DNA from: Euglena gracilis
Lineage: Eukaryota; Euglenida; Euglenophyceae; Euglenales
NCBI GenBank assembly: GCA_039621445.1
Contig: CP154955.1
Span: 40,370,426 to 40,434,425, forward strand
Length of the DNA stretch: 64,000 nucleotides
Reading direction: 5' to 3'
The position numbers and the translations under genes are program-made. Of the stretch, positions 20,660 through 30,904 are shown piece by piece (position 1 is the first letter of the stretch; each line of letters begins with the position of its first letter). A model generated the notes under the pieces. It worked only from the letters and a program-made list of their open reading frames with translations. It was not told the origin of the DNA and did no database searches.

Positions 20660-22120
20660 GAATGATCACGAATAATCACAAATCAGAATCAGGGTTGTCA
20701 GCACAAGTTTGTGGAATCACTACAGCAATTCAGTGCAACTTTGCATGAGTTTGCTTTCAGGACTGGCCAGGGCAGCGGCGAGCCCGAGGAGGAGCCCCAC
20801 TGGGGCACCGTGGCGAGCACGTCAGAACTTGGCGGACCCAGCCGGCAAACGATCGATGAGTTGGACTTCGAAAACGAACGGTTTGCCGGTTTGTTTGCGG
20901 TTTCTGTCCGTTGACAACCCCAAAGCTGCCCCAGACGGGGTTGAGGATCGCATTGTTTTGACCCAAAACAGATTCCTGTTCTGCCGGTTCAGTGAGCAAC
21001 ACAAAACCCCATCGATGCCAGATTCATTGCATTACTGCTCTTAATTGGTAGTCATTTTGCACTGATGGGCTTCCTGGGTGACCATCATGGGGTGAGTAAG
21101 AACTTGGGCGTAATCTGCATGGGCATATGGTATATGATTCTTGGGGGTCGGCAGATTCAATTATGCAGTCCAGGACAAAAGAAGCAGGACGACATATAAC
21201 CTGAACAATGCACGATGTTCCCTGTGAACAATGCATCACGCTCGGGCGTGGCCAATGGCTTGCAGAGACAGCAGGGGTAGCCACCTGGCAGGTGACAAGG
21301 CAAGGATTCCATGTCGCTGGGCCAGCATCGTTGGCACGTTTGGTGTGTGAACTTAAAACAGGTCTGTTTATCAGACCCAGACGATGGAGTTCAATCTGCA
21401 AGAGCTTGTGAGTCATTGTGGTTTAAATAATTCATGGGTCAAAAAGAAGCGCCCTTTTTTGAGCGTTCGAAGTTTGATCGTTTTGTTAAGCATCTGTAAA
21501 ACGACCAAGAATTTTCTTTTGAAGATTAACTTTAAAAAAGCGTCATCATCTCCTCCGGGAAGATGGTATAACTTCAGTAAAGCAAAGCAGGTGGTTTGTA
21601 TTGTGAATGGGATAATTAATTGGGACATTTTCTCACTCTGAAAAATGTCAAAATATGTTTATACATATACATGTGTACACTTACATACACATATATATAC
21701 TTATATGTGCACATGTATATTTGCTTACATATACTTATGTATGTTATACGTATAATATATAATAATATATACACACTTTAATGTGCACACATGTACATAT
21801 TTTTATACACATATACATATGTTTCCATATGGCAACATGACAATTTATGAGATACCTTCTCTGCAATCTAATTTGCATAGACAGAATCAGCAATAATATT
21901 GTGAAATACAATCACATATTACTTTGCACATATTTTTGTTATTTGTGTTTCTTTTTAAAAAAAACACAAAAAAAACCACAGAAAAAAACAAAAAATTGAT
22001 GAAGATACTCTTCTAAACAAAGCCCGCAGAAAAAAATGCACCAAGAATGGAGAGATAAAATTTCATCATTTCCATGATTTTGGGTTGAAATTGTATTTCA
22101 TGTTTAACAGTCCTTTCTGT
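20660..22120. other. non-coding, with an AT-rich TATACATA-type tract
   Basis: A GC-rich patch at 20,760-20,850 (reading GEPEEEPHWGTVASTSE on the plus strand) could be a lone exon, but nothing supports it further. At 21,650-21,840 there is a degenerate alternating TATACATATACATG tract like the larger satellite at 41.7 kb. Confidence 0.3.
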
Positions 22121-22265
22121 GCTAACCCCCGCCATTTATAACGACCCGTCGTTATCCGACTTTTGCGTTGGTGGAAAATCCAGAGGGGGTCGTTATAAAT
22201 GGGGGGTCGTTATAAATGGGGGTCGTTATAAATGTGGGGGTCACCCAAAGTCGGGGGGGGGGGTA
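22120..22265. repeat. GTCGTTATAAATGGGGG mini-element
   Basis: GTCGTTATAAATGGGGG is repeated three times near the right side, with the inverse (CCATTTATAACGACC) at the left. A related element is at 24,178-24,285, and CCCATTTATAACCCCCC ends lie at about 62,160 and 62,420. This is a small foldback family. Confidence 0.45.
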
Positions 22266-22298
22266 TTGAGACCTTGTGTCTGAAGTTTTCTGTGTCCC

Positions 22299-22913
22299 TT
22301 GCAGCCATGTCTGACGTCCTCTCAACCGTTTCTGGTTTTTCCGCTTCAAGACCAATTACCGCAAACATTTTGCTTTGGCGATGCACGGAAAGGGGAAGTT
22401 GACGGCTGCCGGCAGCGCATTGCTATGACACTGCGTGTTGCAGAGGCCCACGAGGAGACACTCGACTGTGCGTTTTCCAAACCCCAGACGTTTTTTCTTC
22501 GACAAATCTTCAGCTTCATTTCCCCCCACTACAAATCCCCCCCACTTTCCCCCCCCACTCATCAACAAAAGGGCATAATACCAAAGACATCAAACCCACC
22601 TTGTATCATAAATTCTCTCAATTTGGCTACCTGCATTCTATGCCTCTTACAGACATCCACCTTGTATCATAAATTCTCTCAATTTGGCTACCTGCATTCT
22701 ATGCCTCTTACAGACATCCACCCATACACCATGCCATCCGGTTCGGTGCACACCCCTGTGGATGATAAGCAGGGATTTTTGATGCTTCTGGATAGTGGGT
22801 GTGTGACGTATGTGTGTTCAGGTGTCCGGACCATCAGGCTGCCAAAAATATCTGCCAACATCAAAAGAAAGTTTGACCAAGATGTGCTAGCCCCCACACA
22901 GGGTTTGATATAA
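22299..22913 (+). CDS. hypothetical ORF with a DSG motif near its end
   Basis: A 204-codon open frame. Near its end it reads KQGFLMLLDSGCVTYVCSG (about 22,768-22,824), which resembles the active-site strand of retropepsin-type aspartic proteases (hydrophobics, then D-S/T-G). It has no other retroelement motif that I can see, and it includes a perfect tandem duplication. It could be a fragment of a retrotransposon gene. Confidence is low. Confidence 0.2.
   Translation: MQPCLTSSQPFLVFPLQDQLPQTFCFGDARKGEVDGCRQRIAMTLRVAEAHEETLDCAFSKPQTFFLRQIFSFISPHYKSPPLSPPTHQQKGIIPKTSNPPCIINSLNLATCILCLLQTSTLYHKFSQFGYLHSMPLTDIHPYTMPSGSVHTPVDDKQGFLMLLDSGCVTYVCSGVRTIRLPKISANIKRKFDQDVLAPTQGLI
22585..22725. repeat. 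66-bp tandem duplication
   Basis: The unit CACCTTGTATCATAAATTCT... through ...CTTACAGACATC is present twice in tandem, about 66 bp apart, with no visible differences. It is a recent local duplication. Confidence 0.75.
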
Positions 22914-23030
22914 GGACAGGTGGGGGGTGGTCCGGACCCCCCCCCCCTGCGGGCCAGGAGGGGGGGGGGTGGCGGGGACACCCCCCCCCCCGCACCTAAA
23001 CAGTGGCGCGGTCTGGGTGACCGAATTTCG
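22903..23030. repeat. GTTTGATATAAGGA-ended G/C-run element (partial)
   Basis: It starts GTTTGATATAAGGACAGG and continues with GGTCCGGACCCCCC and G runs to CACCTAAACAGTGGCGCGGT. The same order is seen in the element at 57,075-57,525, so this is a partial copy. Confidence 0.5.
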
Positions 23031-23655
23031 GCCCGGCGCGAAGCGACGGTCCTTCTTCACCAGGCTTCGTTTCACTTTGGGCGGTCCGTCGTTCACATGT
23101 GGACGCCCAAACCCTGGTGGCAGTGTCGATCAACTCTTTGTCGATGCATGTCCCCCTCCAAACAAAATTCATTCAAATATGAAAGAAAATGACTCGAAAC
23201 CCACCCAAATGACTTCAAAAACCCCCATCCAAGGGTCAATTTGCAAAAGATTTTGGGTAAGCTGTCCACGCATAAACAAAATACCTTTGGGTCCAGCCAC
23301 TGTCAAACGTTCAAACACAGAATTCAGAGTGACTTTCGCATCGGTTGCATCGCTTTCTGCAATGGGAATTTCTCCAACTCCAACAACACAGGAGATGAAC
23401 GTGGCTTGTGAAAACATTCAGGCAGTGACCACAACCATTGTCTTCCCGCTTCTTTCATTTCGTCCAGCATGACTCCAAGGACCACTTTCGGGTGGCATGG
23501 CAGCTTGCCATGCCACCTGAAAATGATCACTGGAGTCATTCGCCAAAAACTTGATTACCACTGGGGCATATTTCACGCCATAACGCAAATTGGAAGATAC
23601 CCCATTGGACTTTTGAAGCTCAAATAGCACAAGAAGTTTTTTGTATGCAACACCG

Positions 23656-23770
23656 TGCTAAACCATCCACAATGGTTTTAAACAAAATCCCTGTCTGGGG
23701 AATCACTGCGGCTAAACCATCCACAAAATGGTTTTGAACAAAATCCCTGTCTGGGGAATCACTGCGGGCG
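23656..23770. repeat. 57-bp tandem duplication
   Basis: Two tandem copies of a unit that begins CTAAACCATCCACAA and ends GGGGAATCACTGCGG. The copies differ by a few bases. Confidence 0.7.
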
Positions 23771-23871
23771 AAAAGGGGATCAAAGAAACAGACAGAACTG
23801 AATCCGCCCGTGGCAACAAGGTTTGTGCATCAGTATGATGTGCTCCAGTCCAGCAGGCGGTGGAAAAATTT

Positions 23872-24022
23872 CTGGTGTCCACATGTGAACCACAAATATT
23901 TTTTGGGTGTCCACAGGTGAACCACAAAAAAACTTTTGGTGTCCACACATGAACCACAAAAAATTTTTAGTGTCCACACGTGAACCACAAAAAAGATTTT
24001 GGTGTCCACAGTGAACCACAAA
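23872..24022. repeat. minisatellite, about five 32-bp units
   Basis: Units of the form GTGTCCACAYGTGAACCACA plus an A/T spacer are repeated about five times. Open frames that cross the array translate the repeat and are not evidence of a gene. Confidence 0.7.
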
Positions 24023-26700
24023 ATGACAACCTTGGTGTACCACACCAAATGAATGTCTGCCCCACACCTGCTCCTCTCCCCACACTCCCCGCACCCTCTA
24101 AGCAGCCGCTCGTACTTCAAATAACCCGTCCGAGCCCGAACGCTGTCTTTCCGCGCTTTGCTTGCAGCTTCCCCACATGGGTCGTTATATTTCTCAAACT
24201 GGTGGAATTTTCCGAATGGGTCGGTATAAATGGGGGGGGGGTCGTTATCAGAGGGGGGTCGTTCTAAATGGGGGGGGGGGTTAAACAAAATGTCAAAACA
24301 AAAAAATCTTTCAATTGTACTTTATTTCTAAAGAGTAATAAAAAGAGATCTGGCTGTGCAAAAAAAATAATCACACAACAAGTGTGAAAAACAATGACAA
24401 TTCTCAAAAAAAAATGCAAAAATGCCAGAAAAGGTATGCAAAAAGATTATCAAATATGAATAATTCGAGGGAAAATGAATTTTGACAAAGAACATTTTTC
24501 GTGATTTAAGGTTTCTGTTGAGAAGAGGTAGGTGCTTTTGCAGTTCCGACTTTTTGGTACCAAGTACCAGGTTCCACAGGAAAAATTCTGTCAGGAAAAA
24601 TATTGGACTGAAAAAGGCCGGGACAAATTCTGGACGCTGAAAAGGGCCGGGAAAATTCTGCGTGGAAAAATTGTCGTGAACCCTTTTTCAGGAAACCCAG
24701 CGGAACTCATGCCAAAATCTCGAAATTTTCCTGAATCAAAACATTCAAAAATTGATGAAATGCTGAACTGCAAATTGCACAATTAAGCAAAAAGCATATT
24801 TTTTTCCCATTTTAGATGATGAATACTCCTTCTGACGGGTGATTTGGAACAAAGACACATTCCAAAAATCGGCGCGACGTGTTGAAGACAATTTTTGACA
24901 TTATTAAATGGAGGAAATAAATATTCCATTCATTTTCCAGGAAAAAACCTGGACGGATCCTCAAAATGGCGGTAAACCCTGGACAAAATTTCGTCCGGAA
25001 TTTTCCCCACAACAATTTTTCCCATTCAAGTCCCCCCTCCAGGTGCGGGGGGTCCATGCACAGGCGGCATCTCGGTGGATTTCCACCTTTCCTGCTTGAC
25101 AGGTCAGTTGGTCTGAAAAACTTTGAATCGTTTGGACAGATCTGGGGATCCTAACAAGTCTCTAGGAGGAGCAGACAGTGAAAATACAATAATTCAGCCA
25201 TTATCTATGATTTGTCTGCTAGATTAACGTCTTTTTTGAAATGTGATTTTAGGAAATTTTTGGAGGAAAAAATTCCCACCAGGGGTATTTTTAAGGACAC
25301 CCAGGAGGGGGGTCCCAAAGGCCAGCTTGAAAAAAGGTGCTAGCTGGAGGGGGGGGAGTCCGGCCAGCTGGCAGCTGGACCTGGGGAGCACCCGCAAAAT
25401 GCCAATTCCAGCTGGGTTGGGAATCCATATCCAAAAAATATTGGTAAAACCCAATAACCCATCAAAATTTCCATTTTGGCCATTCGTGGGCCAAATTCTT
25501 TTCGGTGCAGCCTGGCCTTGCCGGGCTGGCCCAACTTCATTTCAGCAGACCCCGGGGGGGGGGGGGGTCCGCAGCCCGACTGGGAGCTGGCTGGCTGGCT
25601 GGCTGGCTGGCTGGACCCCCCCCCGATAGGGTCCGCTTCGACTTAAGTCAAAGTGGGGTCACATCAGGCTTAAGAAAACCTGACCGCACAACCCCCCACT
25701 GAGAGACAATCATCCACTGCCTGTGGATTGCTGTGACAGAGACATCGAGAACTTCAGGGCAAGAAGCACCATGAAAGGCAAGGAGTGGAGAGGAAAGGAG
25801 GTACGAGCAGGAAAATGTGTCACTGAGGGGGTGCCCACGGAGCGTTTGCAGCATGGAGGGGGGGTGACAATTGCTCGGGGTGACAAATTGGCACAACCAG
25901 GGATGACAATTGCCCGGGGGGGGGGGTAGAGGCAAATGTCAATGGTTTGTCTTCACGGTGACAGATAGCAATTGTGGAAAATAAGTCGGCAGAGGAGAAC
26001 ACATCAGTGGCCCTTTTGGCCAGCCTTCGGTCCTGCTCTTGCCCTCCCAGAAACCTTCACAGTTCATCCTGTTCTGAGGCCTCTGAGAGTCTGGAGTCTC
26101 AAACACTGGACTGCAACTATCACAGACTAACAGCTTCAGTCGGGTTCAGGGTCATGACAGTGTCCCAGAAAGGTGAAGGGAAGGTGGCAGATTACAATAC
26201 AATAACAAAAAAAAACACTCCGGAGGCACCTAAAACTTCAGCCCTCAGCACCTTCGCAGACACAACTAACAGTGCGTGGCACGCAAGTACGTGGGTCCCA
26301 GGGCTGCAGTACAGTATGCTGGAGGCCTTGGCACACCACCGGGGGGGGGGAATATGCAACTTGGCCCTTCAAATTATGCAATCCAAAAAAATGCAAAAAA
26401 ATGCAAAAAAAAACGCAACTTGCATAAAACCCCTGAGAAAAGGTTGGAATATAACAGAGTTTTGCTGCCTAAAATCCGAAAACATGTGACAATGCCGGTG
26501 TACCTGTCAATGATTCACAAAGAAGTCCTCCTGGAAGACAACGGCAAGCACTGAGATACAAAAAACCCCAGGCAACTGCAGAGGGACCAGAGACAAAACA
26601 CGACATATGGCGACCAACTACAAAATTTTTTTTTCCAGGGCAAAATATTTTATGCAAAAAAAATGCAAAAAAATGCAAAAAATGCAAATTTCTGAAAAAC
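24023..26700. other. non-coding repeat-rich stretch
   Basis: It contains a GTCGTTATA-type element (24,178-24,285), a possible CAGGGG...CCTG element at 25,280-25,682 (left CAGGGGTATTTTTAAG, right reading CAGGTTTTCTTAAG in reverse complement), a (CTGG)n run at about 25,590-25,615 and a lone ACAATTGCCCGGGG arm at 25,855-25,930. No gene is supported. Confidence 0.35.
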
Positions 26701-26704
26701 CTGG

Positions 26705-27190
26705 TTACCCGCCCCCCCCCCCCTGGGCAATTGTCGCGTGACAAATTGGGCAGCACGGAGGGGGGTAACAATTTCCCGGGGTGACAATTTGGCCGGCACA
26801 GAGGGGGGTGACAATTGCCCGGGGGCGTCAATTTGCCCGGTGGCGTCAATTGCCCACCCATGTTAGCCGCATTTAAACCAAATGACCAAGAACACCATCT
26901 GAAACACAAATGAACACGAAAAATGCAGCTATGGTCGTGATATTGTGAGCGTTTAATGTGCAAAATTTCTCAGCACGTTGTAGCGAAATAGAAGATTAAT
27001 CGAGTCATGTCGGCAAAGAGAAAGTTCACAGTGCAATACTGCAAATGGGGGGTGACAAATTGGGGCAGCACGGAAGGGGGTAACAATTTCCCGGGGTGCC
27101 AAATTGGCCAGCACAGCCAGGGGTGACAATTGCCCGGGGGCGTCAATTGCCCGGGGGCGTCAATTGCCCGGGGGGGGGGGGCGGGTATGC
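26705..27190. mobile_element. second ACAATTGCCCGGGG composite element, arms in direct orientation
   Basis: The core (26,870-27,030) matches the core of the element at 13,380-13,790. Unlike that copy, both arms here face the same way, so one arm has been flipped or exchanged. The 20-bp sub-units with CCCGGGGGCGTCAATTG occur several times in each arm. Confidence 0.6.
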
Positions 27191-29765
27191 AAAAAAATTG
27201 CAAATTATGCAAGTTGCATATCCCCCCCCTGCACACCACACTGGCTGACTGGGAACCCTGACCCCCAGGACTGTGCCGGACCCCAACTGTGAGGTGGCGG
27301 AAGCCCCGGAGGGGGGGTCCGTCCACTGGCTGGCGATTTTGCAAGGCACTGGGGAAAAACCATTAGCTAGACCCCCTCCACCCAGGGAAGGGGGGTTCTT
27401 GACTGGGAAAAGATTACTCCGTCGTTGGGCGCCAAATGGAAATGAGGTTTTAATGTGTTTGATTTTTTTGGCTGACTTTGTTCCACAAAAAAAAGGCCAA
27501 AAAATGGGCATTTTGGAAAATTTGGGGTCCAAGATTTTTTCGGCACTTTGCGCAGCTGAATGGAAAAACTTCCAATCGCTGGCCCTGCTGTCGGACCGGA
27601 GCCCCCCTCCGCCCGGGGGGTCCACTGGGATATCCACTGGCCAAATTTGGACTAGCTGCAGTCCCCCCCAGGATACTGCAAACCGTTAAGCAACGGCTGG
27701 CGGAAACCCCACAGCACCCTACTGGCTCAGCGGGGGATCGTGCCCATGGCAGGCATGCCCCCCCTGAGGGGGGGTCGGTTTTGGACCCCAGTGCCTCGAC
27801 CAAGCCAAATTTCCCTGGAAATGGTCCTTTCAGGCCCGGCACCTTCGGCGCCGGGGATGTAATACAGCAGTATACCCCCCGGAGGGGTCGAAGGTGCCCA
27901 TCCCCGGGTGGTCATACACGGGAGGTAGGGCGGCCGTTGGCAGGGTCGCGGCCGGCCGCGGTCGGCTGCGGCACTACCAAAACAGTGATTTGGTAGAGCC
28001 GCGGCATGCCGCGGCCCTACCACGGTAATTCATTAAGGTGGATTTTTAAGAAGTGGTTGGGTCGCGGCCGGCCGTGACTCAACCTTCTGCATTTTTGGCA
28101 ACCAAAAATTCGTTCGGCAGGGCCGCGGCCCTAAACCCCCCCAAATAAGGCCCCCCAATATAATGCCCTCCCCCAAAAGATCCCCCCTTGCGGCGCGAAG
28201 CGCCAAATTTTTTGAAAAATGGGAAATTTGGGGGGGGGGTAAATCGCCATTTTGGGACAGTTTTCACACAATTCAGCATATTTCCCCCCTATTTGTCTGG
28301 CGCGAAGCGCCGAATTCTTCGAAAACTGGTATTTTGGGGGCATTTTTGGACATTTTGGGGGTCGAAAATTTTTTTAGCAAAAATCCATAAAATGGACGCC
28401 CCCCATGAATAAGACCCCCCCTCGGGCATTCCAGCAACCAACCCATGAAATGGAACCTCGGTCTTATTTTTTGGGGGGTTACCAATTCAAAATTTTGACA
28501 GCCAAATTTGGCTGTGGTAGGGTCGCGGTCGGCCGCAGCCCTACCAAAATCCTGTTTTGGTAGGTTGACGGCCTGCCGCGGCACCCACCTCCCACGAACC
28601 TGCCTCCCGTGACATCCCACCCCCCCTCCCCCATGCCGGCCCATGGCACCCACCCCCCGGTCCCCCTGCGTTAAAAAGCAGCCTGTATGAACGAAACTCT
28701 CCCGACGCCAAAGGAATTCCCTGAAACCAGTACCACTGGAAGACAGGGAAAGGGCCCCAGCCACCCCCCATCGGGTTTCCAGGATTCCCGTCAGGCGCTG
28801 CCGGACCAAACCCCGACCCCACCGGACCTCCGCCACGGCACTGCGGCTGCCAGAAGCGCCGGAAGGCACCGGAGGACGGGCGGCCCTCAGCAGCTCCAGC
28901 GGCGCAACTGGGGCGTCGCCGGCTGCGGGGGATGAGCCCCGCCGCACACACCGGGGGTGGGGGGAGGGCCACTCCGGGCTGCGGTGGGCGGTTCCCAGCG
29001 GTGCGGGCCGGTGGGGGGGACTGGCGTGTGAGGATTTTGCGCCAGTCCCCCCCGGTTGGCTTCAGCCAGGTTTCTGGTTTAAAAAAAAAGTCAAATCAAA
29101 AAAAAATCAAAAAATCAAAAAATCAAAAAATCAAAAAAATCAAAAAAATCAAAAAAATCAAATCAAAAAATCAAATCAAAAAAAAATATCAAGTTCCCCC
29201 AAAAACCAATATTTTCAGGGGCTCCAGTTGGCGGGCAGCAAGCACCTTCGGTCATCGCATCGCCCTGCATCGCCCTGCATCGCCCTAGAGCCATCCAATG
29301 GTGCCCTATAACTGAAGACCAAAGTTCCTAGTCCAAACCTCAGGCAACCCCCAGGCAACCTTACAGTCAACCCCCAGGCAATCATCAGGCACATCCACAC
29401 AAAACGCCGGGCAGTCACCCCCCCGCATGATTCCCCCCAGATTGGCCATTCGGTCTGGGAAATTTTGTACTCCCGTGCAAGGTTAGCCAAATTGGTGCCC
29501 CATGCCAGATTGTCCGCCCCCCCCCCCCGGTTCGACATTTGGGGGTACGAGGCCACCCTAGGGGTGGCCAATCTGGGGGGGGGGGGCGGAGGCAGAGGGG
29601 GCAGGGGGGGGGGTGGACAACCCCCACATCAAGGCCACAGTTGCAAGTACAGACCCTGGAGGCCAACTTTTGGGGCTGGCCAAATTCTCGGGGGGGGGGG
29701 ATGCACCCACACCATTCCTTAGCAATCCCCGGGGGGGGGGGAGGGCGGGGTCACTTTTCCACTCT
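27191..29765. other. repeat-rich, locally GC-rich non-coding stretch
   Basis: It contains GGCGCGAAGCGCC and GCACCTTCGGCGCCG hairpin motifs (27,840-27,860; 28,190-28,205; 28,295-28,312), multiple G/C runs and GGCCGCGGC clusters. A TCAAAAAA-type simple repeat lies at 29,085-29,190. Open frames exist on both strands at 28.7-29.0 kb but I recognise no protein. Confidence 0.3.
29085..29190. repeat. TCAAAAAA simple repeat
   Basis: About twelve short A-rich units separated by TC. It follows a CAGGTTTCTGG MITE-like end at about 29,066. Confidence 0.8.
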
Positions 29766-30020
29766 GAAAAAACCATTCAGTCAATTTTTCCCAAAAATCC
29801 AGTCAGTCACTTTACCCCCCTGGGGGATCAGTCCCTCTTGTGTGTGCTCATGTTGGCAGGGCAATGTTTGCAAAAAGTCTCAAAAAATCCAAAAAAAATT
29901 CCGGCGCCCTTGGCGGCAGGCCAGCCACTTTTCATTTTCAGGCCTATCCCACCCCCGGGGGGGCTCTTGGCCAGAAAACCAGTCAGCCACTCTGAAAAAA
30001 CCAGTCAGTCGCCCCCGGTG
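29765..30020. repeat. CAGTCAGTCAC-type mini-element
   Basis: ACTCTGAAAAAACCATTCAG and CCAGTCAGTCACTTT at the left and CCAGTCAGCCACTCTGAAAA at the right flank a GGCGCCCTTGGCGGC hairpin-like core. It is a relative of 17,450-17,720 and 37,790-38,095. Confidence 0.45.
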
Positions 30021-30904
30021 GGACAGATGTTAAGCAATGGTGTGGTTGCACCCTGTTCCTTATCTATGAACAAAAAATGGGAGTATAAAAGCGCTCACAA
30101 GGCAGATCGGAGGTGTGATCCGTTGTCACGTGTGTGTATCCGTGTTGTATCCGTGTGTGTATCCGTTGCCACGTGCTCACATAAGTTTAGGGCGATGAAC
30201 AAGGACCGGCGTAAAACGTTGGAGGAGCCCTCACTGGGTGCAGACGACGAGGAGGAGGGGGAGGGGGAGGGGGACCAGTCCTCTGGCGGGGTTGGCGGGG
30301 GGGCCCTTGGGGCCTTAGGCTGGCGAAACCGCCGCGCGGTGCGGTCGTCCTCTGACTCCGCGAACTTCACCTCCAGTGGGGCTCGGCCGCCCCCCCACCC
30401 AACACAGCGAGTCAGAAAAAGCTGCCATGAAAATGGGTGTCATGTGTGTCACGTGTGCCACATGGTCCTCGTGGATTCTGTGGAGATAGCCCAGCAGGTG
30501 GGGTCGGTGGGGGGGACCGCTAAGTCTCAGACATAAATGTGGGATAATACCTTTGATCCAAAATAGCAATGTTCGACCATTTTCAAATAATTTGTTAAAA
30601 AAGTCAAATTCCGGCAGTTTGTCAAAAAAAAGGTTTGCTCCATTGGGCTGAGCTGATGGAAACTTTCCCATACCCCCTCACAAACAATCAAGGATGGGCC
30701 GAATTCAATTGGAGTTCCGTCAGCCTGGAAGGGAGCTGCTAGTTGGCAACCGGGAGGGGACCCCCCCCAGGGTGGGGACCCTCCCGGTTTTTTTATTATT
30801 TAAGAAAACCCTCCATGGTGCATCATGAAGAGAGTGTATCGCAACTAAGGTAAGAGTACAGTGGGGGGGGGGGGTTGGGGGGGGGGGAACGAGGGGGGGG
30901 GACC

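Noticed and set aside
23872-24022. A repeated-domain protein with WFTCGHQK-like units
   Set aside because: It is a 32-bp minisatellite; the frame does not extend as protein beyond it.
27290-28070. Possible GC-rich exons
   Set aside because: Frames on both strands are broken by G/C runs and repeat hairpins and resemble no protein.
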